Of a stretch of 64,000 nt of DNA, positions 33,970-44,779 are shown in pieces. A program made the position numbers and the translations under genes. The notes under the pieces are model-generated. The model searched no databases. It saw only the letters and a list, made by a program, of their open reading frames with translations, and was not told the origin of the DNA. This DNA is from Mixophyes australis (lineage: Eukaryota; Chordata; Amphibia; Anura; Limnodynastidae): assembly GCA_036250195.1 (NCBI GenBank), contig JAVHZZ010000003.1, forward strand, positions 331,127,694-331,191,693, read 5' to 3'. How positions within the stretch are numbered: position 1 is the first letter of the stretch; every line of letters begins with the position of its first letter.

Positions 33970-35220
33970 TTCAGAAGACCAAGCCTGCCAGCCCTAGTAT
34001 TTGTATTTCAGCAATGACAATTACCAATGGAGCAATGGAGCTCTTCTCTTTGTGTGTTACCAATATAATAACCTTCATATCTATTTACAGAATTTTGTCA
34101 TGTCCAATATACTGGCTTTGTGCTCCATATCACATGCTATTACTTTTTAACAAGTATATGTTGGACATAACCCTTTAATCACTGATAAAGTTATGTATGA
34201 TGGAATTTCATGTTGTTTACATCTTCACAGAACTTAATGTCAAAACTGTTCACCATTACTCTGTTAAACAGTGTGCTAAACATTCAGTGAGTTTACTGAA
34301 ATCTTATCTACTGAGAATATTTTCAGCATCTAATAGATTTCTCGATGTTTCAAAACAGAATGTTACAAATAATTCTCTCTCCATAACAGTAAAAACCAGA
34401 CAGATTTATCCAGCTCTTTAACGGATAAAGTATAAAAACGATCTAGAAAAATGTAAAGCTATTAAACAAGGATTCCTCTACTGTAATCTTTAGAATGTCT
34501 TTTTTACATGTTCAATTCATTTCATTATTTAGAATAATTAATAACAACTGTATCGAGAAGTTCACTTTGTCCATTAGACTTAAACAGCACAGGCTTCATT
34601 GTAAAGATGGTGAAATGTTTTTTGACTCACAATGGTATACTTGCTAAATTGTTGATGTGCATTCATTTTTATGGAGCAGCCACTGGCAATAATACATGCA
34701 TAGCAGTAGTATTCCCTAGGCGCAAAGATATGTAAAAAGTGTGTAGTTTATGTAGGTTTTAATATAGTGTAAAATCAAACTACTGCTTAGATGAAGGTCA
34801 CAGTACTGTATGATCGGGTTATAGCCAACAATGTGGTATTGCAATTTAATACATTCAATAATAAATACAACAAAATTAAATCCAGGGTTGCAACCCTTAT
34901 GTAACATAAATACAGCAGCAGGTATATACTGTATAATAGCACAGACATCAACTCATATCATATGGCTAATCATGGACTCTTATATAACCAGTTAGTAGCT
35001 TATCAAAATAGTCCTCTGCAGTTTTGATATGAAATGCCACTATGCAAAGTCCAAATGGAGAATAAGTAAATTCATAACGTGTCAGTCTCTGAGTATAAAC
35101 AATACCTTATTTGGTCCAGGCGTAATGGCCCTTTTGATGAGGGCTGATATTCAAGTTTACTGTGTTAAACAGATGGTAATGGAATGGCAAATTCGCAATT
35201 CTGCAAAGTAGTAACTGTCC
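33970..35220. other. AT-rich DNA, nothing recognised
   Basis: No element ends or conserved motifs were seen; ORFs here are under 75 aa. Confidence 0.55.
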
Positions 35221-35224
35221 ATAA

Positions 35225-35355
35225 GCCAAATTCCTAGAGTCGTGGGTGGGAAGCCTAAGGCAAACTTGCCTTTACAAGCCATTGCCGCTTTAAATTTCCC
35301 TTGCAAAGTCGCCGATTTCCGGCAACTTACAGAAATCATACATTTATCCCCTGAA
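35225..35355. mobile_element. MITE, related to 29519-29652
   Basis: Contains TTGCCTTTACAAGCCATTGC, CGCTTTAAATTTCCC and ends ATCATACATTTATCCCCTGA, matching the layout of the 29.5-kb MITE. Its left terminus has decayed. Confidence 0.6.
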
Positions 35356-35650
35356 GTGCAGATTTGCTACATCAGGACTACTATTTTCCTGGGAGGATGA
35401 ATGGTTATGGACGATTCTGTAGTCAACTAAAACGAATCAATATAATACTTGTGTCTAAGCAAAGCAACTCTGTTATCCAAACTTTGATCTTGCAAATCTA
35501 CTATCTAGGAACAGTATAACAAATACTGAGCTTATATAATACTATAATAAAAGCCTCCTATTTCAGATACATTGATCAGCAAACAGAATTCCATGTGATT
35601 GGGCAAGTGATGAAAGGACAAACACTGGGCAAATTCTAAGATTAAAGATT

Positions 35651-36001
35651 CTACCATAGACTCTTGAACCAAAGTGTTACTTGAGATTTCTGGCCACAGT
35701 TGTAGTCTTCCTGAATGTTCTGGGGTGAAGCAATGAATGTACTGTTTAAATGACTGGTTAGCCTGATCTGTTTATTCATTGGATTATAGGTTGTACCTGG
35801 AACTGAAGTGGAGAGATCCCCAGCTCCATGCAGAAGAGCATCTAAAACTTGTCCAAAAACTTCCAGTTCCATGAGCTTCCAGGTCTGATACCTACAGATG
35901 GAGTCAGATTTCCTTGGTGAATATGTATCCATATGGGAAGGATGGAGAGCAGTTGGAGGTTTCTTCTGGAGCTGTGGATTATAACTCACATTACTTGCCA
36001 T
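35651..36001 (-). CDS. 116-aa ORF, unrecognised
   Basis: Open from ATG to stop on the minus strand with fairly balanced composition and no tandem structure. No domain was recognised. It lies just beyond the 3' side of the minus-strand PLE remnant, so it may belong to a neighbouring mobile element. It could equally be a chance ORF. Confidence 0.2.
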   Translation of the reverse strand: MASNVSYNPQLQKKPPTALHPSHMDTYSPRKSDSICRYQTWKLMELEVFGQVLDALLHGAGDLSTSVPGTTYNPMNKQIRLTSHLNSTFIASPQNIQEDYNCGQKSQVTLWFKSLW

Positions 36002-36242
36002 ATATACAGAATAAGGTTACTTATTGCTATGTGCATTTTCTAATGATAATCCATATGTGGACTGTATTGATGGAAATAAATGCTATATAGATTATATCAT
36101 TATGGTATGGTCTGGCACAGAGGATGAACATTAAAAGAATGTATAGATACATATACTATATAATAGCTTACCTATAATCTAAAATTAAAAATAAAGGGTT
36201 AAAATAAGGAGCTCGATATAAATCTCCAGTCATAAAATTACA

Positions 36243-36454
36243 CTAAACAGCTAAGAAGGAGCCGAGATCAAAATCAATATTAAGTCCATGTGGGATTAAG
36301 GTTTTCATTAGATAAATCCATCTGGCTTCTGCTCGTGAAATATTTTCCAAATGATTGCCACCTCTCCAAAATCTTTGAATCTGTTGAATCCCCATGAATT
36401 TCAATCCTTTTGGATCACAATTGCGTACATTACGATAATGGTTTGAAACACTAT
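36243..36454 (-). pseudogene. Penelope-like element, C-terminus after GIY-YIG
   Basis: The minus frame encodes S-V-S-N-H-Y-R-N-V, G-L-K-F-M-G-I-Q-Q-I, W-R-G-G-N and W-I-Y-L-M-K-T-L-x-P-H-G-L-N-I-D-F-D-L, the characteristic C-terminal part of PLE endonucleases, ending in a stop at 36243. It is separated from the rest of the GIY-YIG domain by the MITE at 36455-37108. Removing that insert with one TAT copy joins the two frames in phase (T-T-H / S-V-S-N-H). Confidence 0.85.
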
Positions 36455-37108
36455 GGGGCATATTTAACAAATCACGGTAGTGCACTATTGTGCACTTACC
36501 GTGGAATTAAAGTCCCGATGTGCCCTCCGCAAATTTATTAAAGGTGCATCGCAGCAGATATCATGGATATCTGCTGCTTTGCACTCCTGATCGTTTTTGC
36601 GAGCAGTCGCCATTCAACAGAATGGTGACTGCTCCTGGTCGCAATCTAACAAGTCCCGGAATTTTTTTTTTTTCGGGAACTTGTCTTGATAATGTACGCC
36701 AGCTGAAGCTGGCGTACATCATCCGAATTGAAGAAGTTCACTGCTGTCAGCTCTGCTCCGAAGAGCAGAGCTGGACAGCGCATGTGTGGAGGGATCACAT
36801 GATCTCTTCCTGTCACTCAGCGCGCTCTCTCTGCAACGATAGTTGCAGAGACAGAGTGGGGACTTTGTGCGCATGTGCACTGCACATGCGCAATTGAAGG
36901 AAGAAGTGGAACGAAGAGGAGATCCCGAGACAGCGCATCCGAAGAGGGGGGTAAGTGTGATTTTTTTCTATCACAGAAACAGCAGTTTTTCGGAACTGCT
37001 GTTTCTGTGTTCCTTTTTAATAAATTTGAGAACTAGTTCAATCCTTATCCTTGCGATAAGGATTGATAACTATTTCTCACTTTTGCCGATTAATGATAAA
37101 TGTGCCCC
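36455..37108. mobile_element. Harbinger-like MITE inside the PLE gene
   Basis: Ends GGGGCATATTTAACAAATC (left) and the complement of GGGGCACATTTATCATTAATC (right) are inverted repeats. TAT is duplicated on both sides (36452-36454, 37109-37111). The interior has several small hairpins, for example CACGGTAGTGCAC...GTGCACTTACCGTG at 36470-36503 and 'TCCTTATC...GATAAGGA' near 37042-37058. A 3-bp duplication and GGGGC termini suit PIF/Harbinger-derived MITEs. Non-coding. Confidence 0.85.
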
Positions 37109-37111
37109 TAT

Positions 37112-37530
37112 GTGTGGTGACACCCTTCCGAATGTTGTTGATGTGCTCGGCAATTCTGATTTTAAGTTTGCGTTTTGTCCTGACTATATACTGTAATCCA
37201 CAGGCACATTCCAACAAATACACAACTCCTTCTGTGTTGCAGTTGATACTACCATCTATCTTTAATTCCCTTTTATTTGAGTTTGATTCAAAGGAGATTA
37301 CAGGCCTAATTGTGGACATATTGCTGTTTTTACATGCTTTACAATTCAGGCAATAGTGGAATCCTCTTGATGTCCCCCTATTCTGTTTTTCTTCATGGAG
37401 TGGTATATCAATTTTGGTTAACATATTGCCTTTTTATAAATAATCCTTGGTCTCTTTGGGAGGAATTGGTGTAGCTCTTCGTCCAAATTCAGGACATGCC
37501 AGTGTCTTTTTATAATGCTTTCCAGAGCTT
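37112..37530 (-). pseudogene. Penelope-like element, linker and GIY-YIG N-part
   Basis: Upstream (37530-37425, frameshifted) is a linker with K-H-W-H-V-L-N-L-D and P-K-R-P-R-I-I-Y-K-K. The frame 37424-37077 has a Cys cluster (C-L-N-C-K-A-C) and then G-V-V-Y-L-L-E-C-A-C-G-L-Q-Y-I-V-R-T, the GIY-YIG core with V-V-Y in place of G-I-Y and Q-Y-I-V-R-T in place of Q-Y-I-G-R-T. I-A-E-H-I-N-N-I-R-K-G follows before the MITE. GIY-YIG nucleases nick target DNA for PLE insertion. The upstream RT is absent here. Confidence 0.85.
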
Positions 37531-38180
37531 GAGTGTTACTATTAAACTGCTAATAAAGGTCTCTATCTCCTGCTGCTGAGCAAATCCACTGCTGAGAACA
37601 ATGCTATATATTTGTAAAAGAGCTATAATCATTCAAACTTGTTATAATATGTAACTGTGTTTGTTGCTGACATACTTGAATTTAACGCTAACATATACAC
37701 GAGTGTATTTGTTTTGTGGCTTATGCTTTAACTGTTTTTGTGCCTCCTCTATACAGTGAGACTTATTACTTATTTTAGAGGTGCTGCATATATAGCAAAA
37801 GCACCCTGACCCCCATTTATTTTGCAACCATTATTCAGTCAGATCAGTCTGCTGGAAGAACAGAACACCCGGACTGGACCTGATTATATATATATATATA
37901 TATATTAGTATTCCCCTGCTCCATTCACTTCAAAGCAGGTATGTGGACATGAGGTTCACTTCCAGTTTTAAGCCTACTGATGTAAACTTTATCTCTAGAA
38001 TGGAGAATTAAAGCTTTTTATTCTTTACACTCAAGAATTGGACTCACCTCCATTTATTGTGTATCTGGATTTTTAGACAACATAGGCAACATTCCCCCTT
38101 CAGAAGTGCTGAGATGCCAGATTTTTACTTTCTGAGTAAAAACTAGCAGTAAGGGTATTCCTTAAATTATTCTCGATACT
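37531..38180. other. AT-rich DNA with a (TA)n run
   Basis: A TA microsatellite lies at about 37886-37906. Otherwise nothing was recognised. Confidence 0.5.
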
Positions 38181-38189
38181 GTGAAGTGG

Positions 38190-39065
38190 ACATAGTGATG
38201 TTGCCCTAGCATAAGGAAATGTTGGTAATGAAGTCCATCAACAGGTGGTTATGTTGGTAATTGGTAGTGGCATCAATAGGCTGAGGTTCCTTGGTGTGGT
38301 CACAGAATGTGCAGATGCAGAAGGTTATGAAAGTAGCAATATCATTCTGTAAGGTTGGCCACCAGAATCCCATCATGATGATGTCTAAGGATTTACAGGT
38401 GCCCTGGCAGTTTGGAGTTATGTCCCCATTGATGGATCTGGCTGACATGGGATTTTGACAAAGCTCTGGTCTTCTGGAGTCTCAGGCTCTGTGATGAGTG
38501 ACTCTGTCATGGCTGGGAGCTTGGGCATGATGGTTTTTCCAAGAAACAGATGTGAGGAATAATTGCCTCTCTGTTTGTAGCAGAGCTATCTGGTGAATTG
38601 CTGGGAGAGAACATTGGCCATCAGATTGCTGGACCCAAATAAGTAGGTGATAGCAAAATAAAAGGTGAGCTGAAGATTATTGTGTGCTGTGATGTTGGTT
38701 ATAGGGAATTGAGCACCATCCTGGAAGATTTGGTAAAGTCCATGGTAATGGCCAACAACTCATGGCTTATCATGTTGTAATTGACCTCAGCAGATCATAT
38801 TTGCTTGAAGAAGAATGTGCAGGTTTGGAGGATGTTCTTTTCTTAATGCTGGAAAAAGATGGCCCTTGCACACTCACAGATGAATCCACTTTTACATTGT
38901 TGGGCTAGCTGAGGTTGGGATGGCTTAGAATGTTTGTCCGGGGAAATAAAACCTTAAGTGTTGAGTAGATAGGTAGGTGCCAGGCAGCCCATCTAGAACC
39001 CCCTCTTGCCTGTAGCAGGATCCATATAATTCCGAGTTTTTAATACTCGTATTGGTAATATGTGA
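38190..39065 (-). pseudogene. Ty3/gypsy pol: RNase H and integrase zinc-binding remnants
   Basis: Reading the minus strand, RNase H-like fragments come first (about 38900-38580): S-A-E-V-N-Y, H-E-L-L-A-I and, in another frame, 'GAQFPITNITAHNNLQ' and S-S-N-L-M-A-N-V-L-S-Q-Q. These parallel the gypsy pattern ...P-A-E-x-N-Y-D...E-L-L-A-I...F-T-D-H-x-N-L-x...A-D-x-L-S-R. The frame 38448-38206 then encodes M-G-F-W-W-P-T-L-Q-N-D-I and C-I-C-T-F-C, the integrase H2C2 zinc-binding region (Y-W-W-P and C-x2-C). Many stops; RT palm motifs were not found upstream. Retrotransposon origin is secure, the exact clade is not. Confidence 0.75.
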
Positions 39066-39072
39066 TTTCCTA

Positions 39073-39200
39073 TGCTCCCCAGGGGGTAAATGTATGAATC
39101 TCCGGATTCTTCATCTCCGGTGAGTTCAGCCTCTTCAGCGCTTAAATTTAAAGCGGCGCTGCATTGTAAAGGGAGACTTCCCTTTACAAGGTGTTGTTCC
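39073..39200. mobile_element. MITE, related to 29519-29652
   Basis: Begins CCAGGGGGTAAATGTATGAA and contains GCGCTTAAATTTAAAGCGGC and CTTCCCTTTACAAGG, as in the 29.5-kb copy. The right terminus is missing or diverged. It separates the pol and gag-like parts of the gypsy remnant. Confidence 0.75.
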
Positions 39201-39229
39201 TGTACCAAGCCATAAATAGATGGTCTTGT

Positions 39230-39880
39230 GTGTCATAGAGGTAAGGGACCAGGGGAATGATGACAGTTTTCCCATTTAACAGTGATTAGTGGGAGAAGTT
39301 GCATTCCATGCTATTAGAAGAGGTGCTACCCAGAGGATGAGGGTTGATGGACAGTGCTGTGGTCAAAGTTTTGGAGAGAAAATGATCATGGGAGATGTAA
39401 GCTGGAGTGGTGACATAAGCCCTGGTCCTAGAAGTGGAGACTGTAAAATAGTACGAGTAAAGCAGAGTTCAAAACAAGTTCATACATGCTGACTCCAAAC
39501 AAGGAAAAACTTTGTTCTTGCAGAGCTTGATTAAAAGTGAAGATGGTCCCTATACTCGCATCACTTCTTGTTTTGGCAAGCATTGGTGTTCTCTGTTAGC
39601 TCCTGCTGTGGTGTGTATGGGCACTGTAATTTGCAATGGCCTCATTTACCGTAGTAGATACACCACATGGATCCTCTGACACCTTGTCCATATGAAGCAT
39701 GAACTAATCCAACTGTACTGGCCCAATAAGAGAGCCACGGAAAAACATATATTGATGTGTGCACCAGACCAAACCTGACCAGTGAACAGGGACATATCCT
39801 ACATTGTTGTGGTCTGTTGGGAACAGGAAACAGGTAGCAGAGCATACTGTAAATCAATGTGGTTGAGGTTATACATGGGG
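39230..39880 (-). pseudogene. Ty3/gypsy gag-like remnant with CCHC-like knuckle
   Basis: On the minus strand near 39665-39620 the reading is C-I-Y-Y-G-K-stop-G-H-C-K-L-Q-C, a retroelement zinc knuckle (C-x2-C-x4-H-x4-C) with the second Cys changed to Tyr and an in-frame stop. The 71-aa ORF at 39857-39642 leads into it. Its position and strand relative to the pol remnant at 38.2-39.06 kb fit a gag-pol order. The protease and RT regions are deleted or unrecognisable. Confidence 0.5.
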
Positions 39881-40785
39881 CGACAATCAGGTGGTGTGTT
39901 AAATGCCGTTACCTATTGAGAATTGCTGGAATAACATTGTTATTATTCTCAAGATAGTACTTCATTACTTTACTGTGTGAATATATATATAATATGTGTT
40001 TCATGCTGTTACATGTATCTTGTTGAAGTACTAATCAGAAAGGTTTTTGGGGACGGCCTGAGATGGAGGCTGGTTTCTTTCTCTAGTCACTGGAAATTTC
40101 CCCATCTCCCCTAATTCTTGGTTCTAGTTTTTGAATTTGATTGTGTAACCAGTTTTTTTTTTATTTTAGAAGGATCTTAGTGTGGCGTGAAGCATGGTAG
40201 TGAAGCACTCTCCCTCAAAAAGGGAGGCTCATGGTTAGTAACACTCCCCCTCGCGGAGTTATGGAGCACTGTATGTGCAGGCGCATCCTGGTTACTGAGT
40301 CAAACAAGGGCGGAATGGGGCTCCACAGCCTAGAAGGTTCAGAGGATGTTTTTTGGTTGACATAATTTTGTTGAGGAATGGCTGGTAGCTGATTGGCCAT
40401 GCTTTTTTCTTTGCCACCAATTTAATTTATGTTCTATAAATGCAGTGACCTTTCTCCACCAAACAAGCCTTCTGTGTTGTATTTTTTTCAAGATAACACT
40501 TGTCAAGGGCATTTATATAGTAGTGTTGATTCAACCACAAGGCAGCTTATGTTCATGGTCTCAAACAAGAGCTTTCTTTCCTAACCATTTCAAGTTGGCA
40601 CAGAAAACACAACAGTGCTTTATAATGGAAAAAGCACCCCTGGCAGTAAATAAAACATTATGAATTATTTTCTTACACCTCATCTTAAGTATTTGGGGAG
40701 ACATTTAAGAATGCAAAGCTGGACTAGGTATGGTAACAATTATTTAAAAACTTGATTATTCTCATTGATATGGAGTATCATGTAG
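39881..40785. other. No feature recognised
   Basis: AT-rich with a GC-richer patch (about 40180-40340, 'ACACTCCCCCTCGCGGAG') that may belong to an LTR or other repeat. No termini were identified. Confidence 0.4.
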
Positions 40786-40790
40786 ATCAG

Positions 40791-41432
40791 TGCTGATGGT
40801 CCGGTGGCCGGTGCCCTCCTCCCTTCTCTATATGCAATAAATGTCAGGTGCGATGTGTGTGATGACGTCATGCCCAACATTCATTGCAAACGGAGCAGTG
40901 AGGAGCGCACAGAGAGGAGCCAGCCATGACAGAAGACAGAAGAAGAGAATTTGAAGAAAAAAAGCCAGTGAAGGGGAGCATCATAAAGGGGCGCATAAGG
41001 TAATAAAGGGGAGACACAACGCAAGGGGAGAAAAAGCATCATAAAGGGGCGCAGCAATAAAGGGGAGACACAAAGGGGAGAAAATGCATAAAAAAGAGAG
41101 CAGCATGAAAGGGGAGACACAAAGGGGAGAAAAACAGCATGAAGGACACAGTGTAAAAGTGGGGAGACATAAAAGGGATTAAAACAGCGTGAATGGCGCA
41201 TTGTGAAAGTGGGGAGATATAAAGTGGATAAAAACAGCATGATGGGTGCAGTGTGATGATGAAGGGGCACAGTGTACTGAAAAAGGGGGCATAGTTTTAA
41301 GAAGGAGAAAAGTGTGGTGAAGGAGGAGACTGTTCCCTCTATTTAATCTTTTTTATTTTGGCCTAGGGGTGCCTTGAATAAATTACTGAGACTCTATGGG
41401 TGCCTTAACCCGATAATGTTTTGGAACCTTAG
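40791..41432. mobile_element. hAT-like non-autonomous element with internal array
   Basis: The right part, read on the minus strand, is GGTTCCAAAACATTATCGGG, then TTAAGGCACCCATAGAGTCTC and TTCAAGGCACCCCT, homologous to the left end of the hAT element at 18421 (GGTTCCCAAAC, GGCACCGTTAGAGTCTCC, TTAAGGCACCCCTCC). The interior carries purine-rich repeats (see next entry). The left end, CAGTGCTGATGGTCCGG, is only a candidate and no 8-bp duplication was seen. Minus ORF 41270-40881 is an artefact of the array. Confidence 0.6.
40980..41250. repeat. Purine-rich tandem array (AAAGGGGAGA units)
   Basis: Irregular repeats of 'AAAGGGGAGACACAAAGGGG' and 'AGCATCATAAAGGGGCGCA', drifting to 'GTGGGGAGACATAAAAG'. 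They lie within the hAT-like element. Confidence 0.8.
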
Positions 41433-41507
41433 GAGAGGAGTGGAGACTTGCATCTAGGACACCTAAAACGTGACAATAACTTCTCTCCACTCCTACAATT
41501 TCTATGA

Positions 41508-41835
41508 TCTTATCATTATCATTTATTTATATAGCGCCACTAATTCCGCAGCGCTGTACAGAGAATTCATTCACATCCTGCCCCATTGGAGCTTACATTT
41601 TAAATGTCCTAACATACAGACATACAGACAGACACGGGTCAATTTTGATAGCAGCCAATTAACCTATTAGTATGTTTTTGGAGTGTGGGAGGAAACAGGA
41701 GCACCAGGAGGAAACCCACGCAAACACAGGGAGAACATACAAACTCCACACAGTTAAGGCTATGGTTGGGAATTGCACTCATGATCCCAGTGCTGTGAGG
41801 CAGAAGTGCTAATCACTAAGCCACCATGCTAAGAG
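41508..41835 (-). mobile_element. tRNA-headed SINE
   Basis: On the minus strand the 5' head AGCATGGTGGCTTAGTGATT + AGC resembles a tRNA box A, and GAGTGCAATTCCC resembles box B, matching RNA polymerase III promoters of tRNA-derived SINEs. The conserved body includes CGTGGGTTTCCTCCTGGTGC and 'CCCACACTCCAAAAACATAC'. The 3' end is AGCGCTGCGGAATTAGTGGC, then GCTATATAAATAAATGATAA, an L2/CR1-like tail also seen at 20.05-20.2 kb. About 330 bp, nearly full length. It would be mobilised by a LINE partner. Confidence 0.8.
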
Positions 41836-41879
41836 TTTATGTAAACATTATATTATTGTATGCGTGTCCTTACAAATTT

Positions 41880-42135
41880 ATACAAGAGGAGGGTGCAAAT
41901 TTATTTTTTACAGAGGGGGGCGCCAGACATGCAAGCACCGACTCTGTGCTGTGCAATGCCTCCAACAGGAATAAAAGCACAAGATCCTTTTTTATCACAT
42001 AAAAAATAACAATTAAATGTTATTTCTGTGTATGCACTTTGTAATTCCTGATTTATTTTTTTTGCATATTTTTGCTTTTGGTGCGCAGTGGAATTCTGGG
42101 AAGGGCTTAGGTGTGAGAAAAGGTTGAGGAGCACT
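41880..42135. mobile_element. hAT-like end fragment
   Basis: The right edge AAAGGTTGAGGAGCACTG is the complement of CAGTGCTCCTCAACCTTT, a hAT-type terminus. 'GAGGGGGGCGCCAGACATGC' on the left may belong to the same element, but no matching left terminus or duplication was found. Confidence 0.4.
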
Positions 42136-42475
42136 GGTGTACATTAATGAATGCCAGGCCAAAAAAGAATGCTGGTATTTATAGCATTCTCTCATTTCAA
42201 TATTTCTTCCTTAATCATGTAATTTTACATTTCACTGTACACTAGTGGCACTGTAATACCAACCAGCCTGAAATGACATTAAAAACTTATCTTTTACCGT
42301 TAGATGTAGGGAATAAAGAAAAAATGTTTTGCATGTCAATAAAACCAAACATTTTTAAACTACAAATAGAGAAACAAGATAAACAATATACATATATATT
42401 CAAGTTCAACTTGTAAAATCCTTTTTTCTCCAATCAGAAAAAATGCTTCTCTTTTCTTAAAGTAAGGATTCCCTA
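42136..42475. other. No feature recognised
   Basis: AT-rich sequence up to the PLE; nothing diagnostic. Confidence 0.5.
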
Positions 42476-42479
42476 CGAA

Positions 42480-43690
42480 CAAATGGTGGTGCGTAAATCT
42501 GTTTTTGGCCCACTGGGAGAATATGTTCATTTGGAACAACAACCTGCACGCCCAACATATACTCAGATGGCACCGGGACATAAATTATGTGCTCTCTCTA
42601 TCGACCGGGGCCAAAGGTGAGCTTGATCTATTCCTACAGTATGTCAATACAAATAACCTCAACATCAAATTTATGGTCAACAACAGCACAGAGAAAGTAC
42701 AATTTTTAGATCTGGAAATCTACACCAAGAACAACAAAATTAAAACTAGAACCTTGCTGAAAGAAATGGATTGTAATTCATACAGTTTATTGTCCAGTAA
42801 TCATCATAAGAAATGGTTATAAAATATTCCGAAAGGCCAGTTCACAAGGCTGAGGTGTAATTGCTCCAGTCTTGAACACTATGACACACAGGTTGTCATT
42901 CTTAAAGGTTGATCAAAAAAATCATAGAAGGAGCCTATAATGACTTACAGGAGACAAATAGACAAAACCTTCTCATAAAGAAAGTGAAAGATCCCTGAAC
43001 AGACCTCATTAACCTTCTATTCATAACCAAATTCAGCCGGAATTCCAAAAAAGTTAAGAACATCATTAAAAAACACTGTGATATATTATTAGGGGATGAA
43101 AAGTGAAAAGAAATTCTAGCCAGTAAGCACAAAGTTATATACAAAAGAGATGACAACCTCAGAAATCAGTTAGTAAAAAGCATTATCCCCCCAGAAATTG
43201 CAAAACTTAGAAACATCTGGGTCAACAAGAACACAAGTGGATTTTAGTGTTGAAATAGATGTCACACATGTAAAATTGCCCATAATGGAAATACTAAAAA
43301 GAATCTTTAAATCTAAAACACTTGGGAAACATACACAAAGCAAACCTTACTGTGACACTATGGGCATCATATACCAACTAGAATGCCCATGTGGGAAGCA
43401 GTATATTGGGAGATCTATCAGGAAACTTCATCTTAGAATATCAGAACACCACAGAGCTATTAGAAAAGGAATTATAAACAAATAGTGTTTCTGAACATTT
43501 TGCAGAGCATCATGAACATAATCCCTCATTGTCAACATTTATTGGAATCTACAAAGTCCACAAACCCTGGGGGGGAATGAAGGACTTAATCAGTCACATA
43601 TCTCGTGAAGAAACTAAATGGATTTTCAATCTCAAAACACTTCAACCAAATGGCCTCAATATTGATTTTGAGTTAGGCACCTTTCTTTAA
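42480..43690 (+). pseudogene. Penelope-like element: RT C-part through GIY-YIG
   Basis: The frame 42505-42822 encodes W-E-N-M-F-I-W-N-N-N-L, then R-D-I-N-Y-V-L where the catalytic Y-I-D-D should stand (catalytic residues lost), and F-L-Q-Y-V-N-T-N-N-L-N-I-K-F ... V-Q-F-L-D-L-E-I. A decayed linker follows. Frame 43198-43485 encodes G-I-I-Y-Q-L-E-C-P-C-G-K-Q-Y-I-G-R-S, a well preserved GIY-YIG core, and I-S-E-H-H. A frameshifted C-terminus (about 43490-43690) includes 'WIFNLKT' and G-L-N-I-D-F-E-L before the stop. The domain order is that of a canonical PLE. A hammerhead-like core in the same orientation lies 0.9 kb downstream. Confidence 0.88.
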
Positions 43691-44390
43691 GTAATTCTTA
43701 CTAAGCTATATAAATTACACAACTGACATCCCCATTGTATAGGACTGTGCTTTTCTTTATTCTCTATGGTTTCCTCCACATTATCGGTTGATTATCCTTA
43801 TGAAAGCATTTCGGCTTTACAGCATTAATTGGTCTATATAATATTTCATGTGATTTTTATAATTAGTCCTTACCACCATAAGGTTTATAAGATTCACCCA
43901 CTGCTAATTTGTCATGGACCTTTCTGTCTGTTTCCCCTGTTCATATAACTTTCCATATTAAGTATGGGCCATGGTTATCACAGATATCCCTTATGAAACC
44001 ATCCTATCAAGCCTCACATACCTATGTCACCTGTCACTCAGTCCCTATGGCTGTTATAGATGTACATGACTATAATTATTGATTATGCACCGCTGCATCT
44101 TTAGATCCCTAACATTTCTGACCAGGTTTTTTTCAACTAAGGGACAATTCAGCTTTTGCATATGTAATTGCTATGTGTTTTTGTGTGATCTATACCACCT
44201 TAAATTTTATCACTTTCCTAATATATTATGTCTTTTCTTGAATGGACCGGGTTTGCACATCCCCCTGCTCTACAAACTCTACCCAATTGAATAAGGGATT
44301 TCAATCATTGATTAAAGGAATACTGGATACAGCTGTGCAGCATCCAATCACGCTTCCCCATTTCAACCAGACCTTCTATTTAAAGACTTA
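43691..44390 (+). other. Probable PLE 3' flank
   Basis: T-rich non-coding sequence between the PLE stop and the MITE. It may be the element's 3' UTR or pseudo-LTR, because a hammerhead-like motif of PLE type follows at 44594. No sequence homology was demonstrated. Confidence 0.3.
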
Positions 44391-44565
44391 GGGCTAGATT
44401 TACTAAGCTGCGGGTTTGAAAAAGTGGGGATGTTGCCTATAGCAACCAATCAGATTCTAGCTGTCATTTTGTAGAAAGTACTAAATAAATGGAAGCTAGA
44501 ATCTGATTGGTTGCTATAGGCAACATCCCCACTTTTTCAAACCCGCAGCTTAGTAAATCTAGCCC
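44391..44565. mobile_element. Harbinger-type MITE, near-perfect palindrome
   Basis: The ends GGGCTAGATTTACTAAGCTG and complement are inverted over most of the element (AAAAAGTGGGGATGTTGCC; AGCAACCAATCAGATTCTAG). The duplication TTA on both sides (44388-44390, 44566-44568) fits the TWA preference of PIF/Harbinger. Related copies lie at 49710-49883 and about 55728-55850. Confidence 0.93.
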
Positions 44566-44593
44566 TTAGACCTCTCATTCTAATCTCACATCC

Positions 44594-44625
44594 CTGAGGA
44601 AGCCCCTTTGGGTTGGATACATGCT
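44594..44625 (+). ncRNA. Hammerhead-like core downstream of the PLE
   Basis: CTGAGGA-AGCCC-CTTT-GGGTT-GGATACATGC keeps the CTGANGA box and a well paired stem II (AGCCC/GGGTT). The GAAACGCGT box has decayed to GGATACATG. It is in the same orientation as the PLE at 42.5-43.7 kb, as expected for PLE-borne hammerheads known from the literature. Likely inactive. Confidence 0.45.
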
Positions 44626-44779
44626 TATTTGCGATTTTGGACCTTATTTAACTACGATCTTGACTCTGCACCATTTAGATCCCACTTAGCGGCTTTTTGC
44701 TTACACTCGCCCCATGCGGAACTAGGCCCAGCCACGGCCACAGCTAGGACTGCACCTTTAAACATATTCAGCGTTTACA

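Noticed and set aside
40881..41270. 129-aa minus ORF rich in Leu, Pro and Cys
   Set aside because: Complement of the AAAGGGGAGA array within a hAT-like element.
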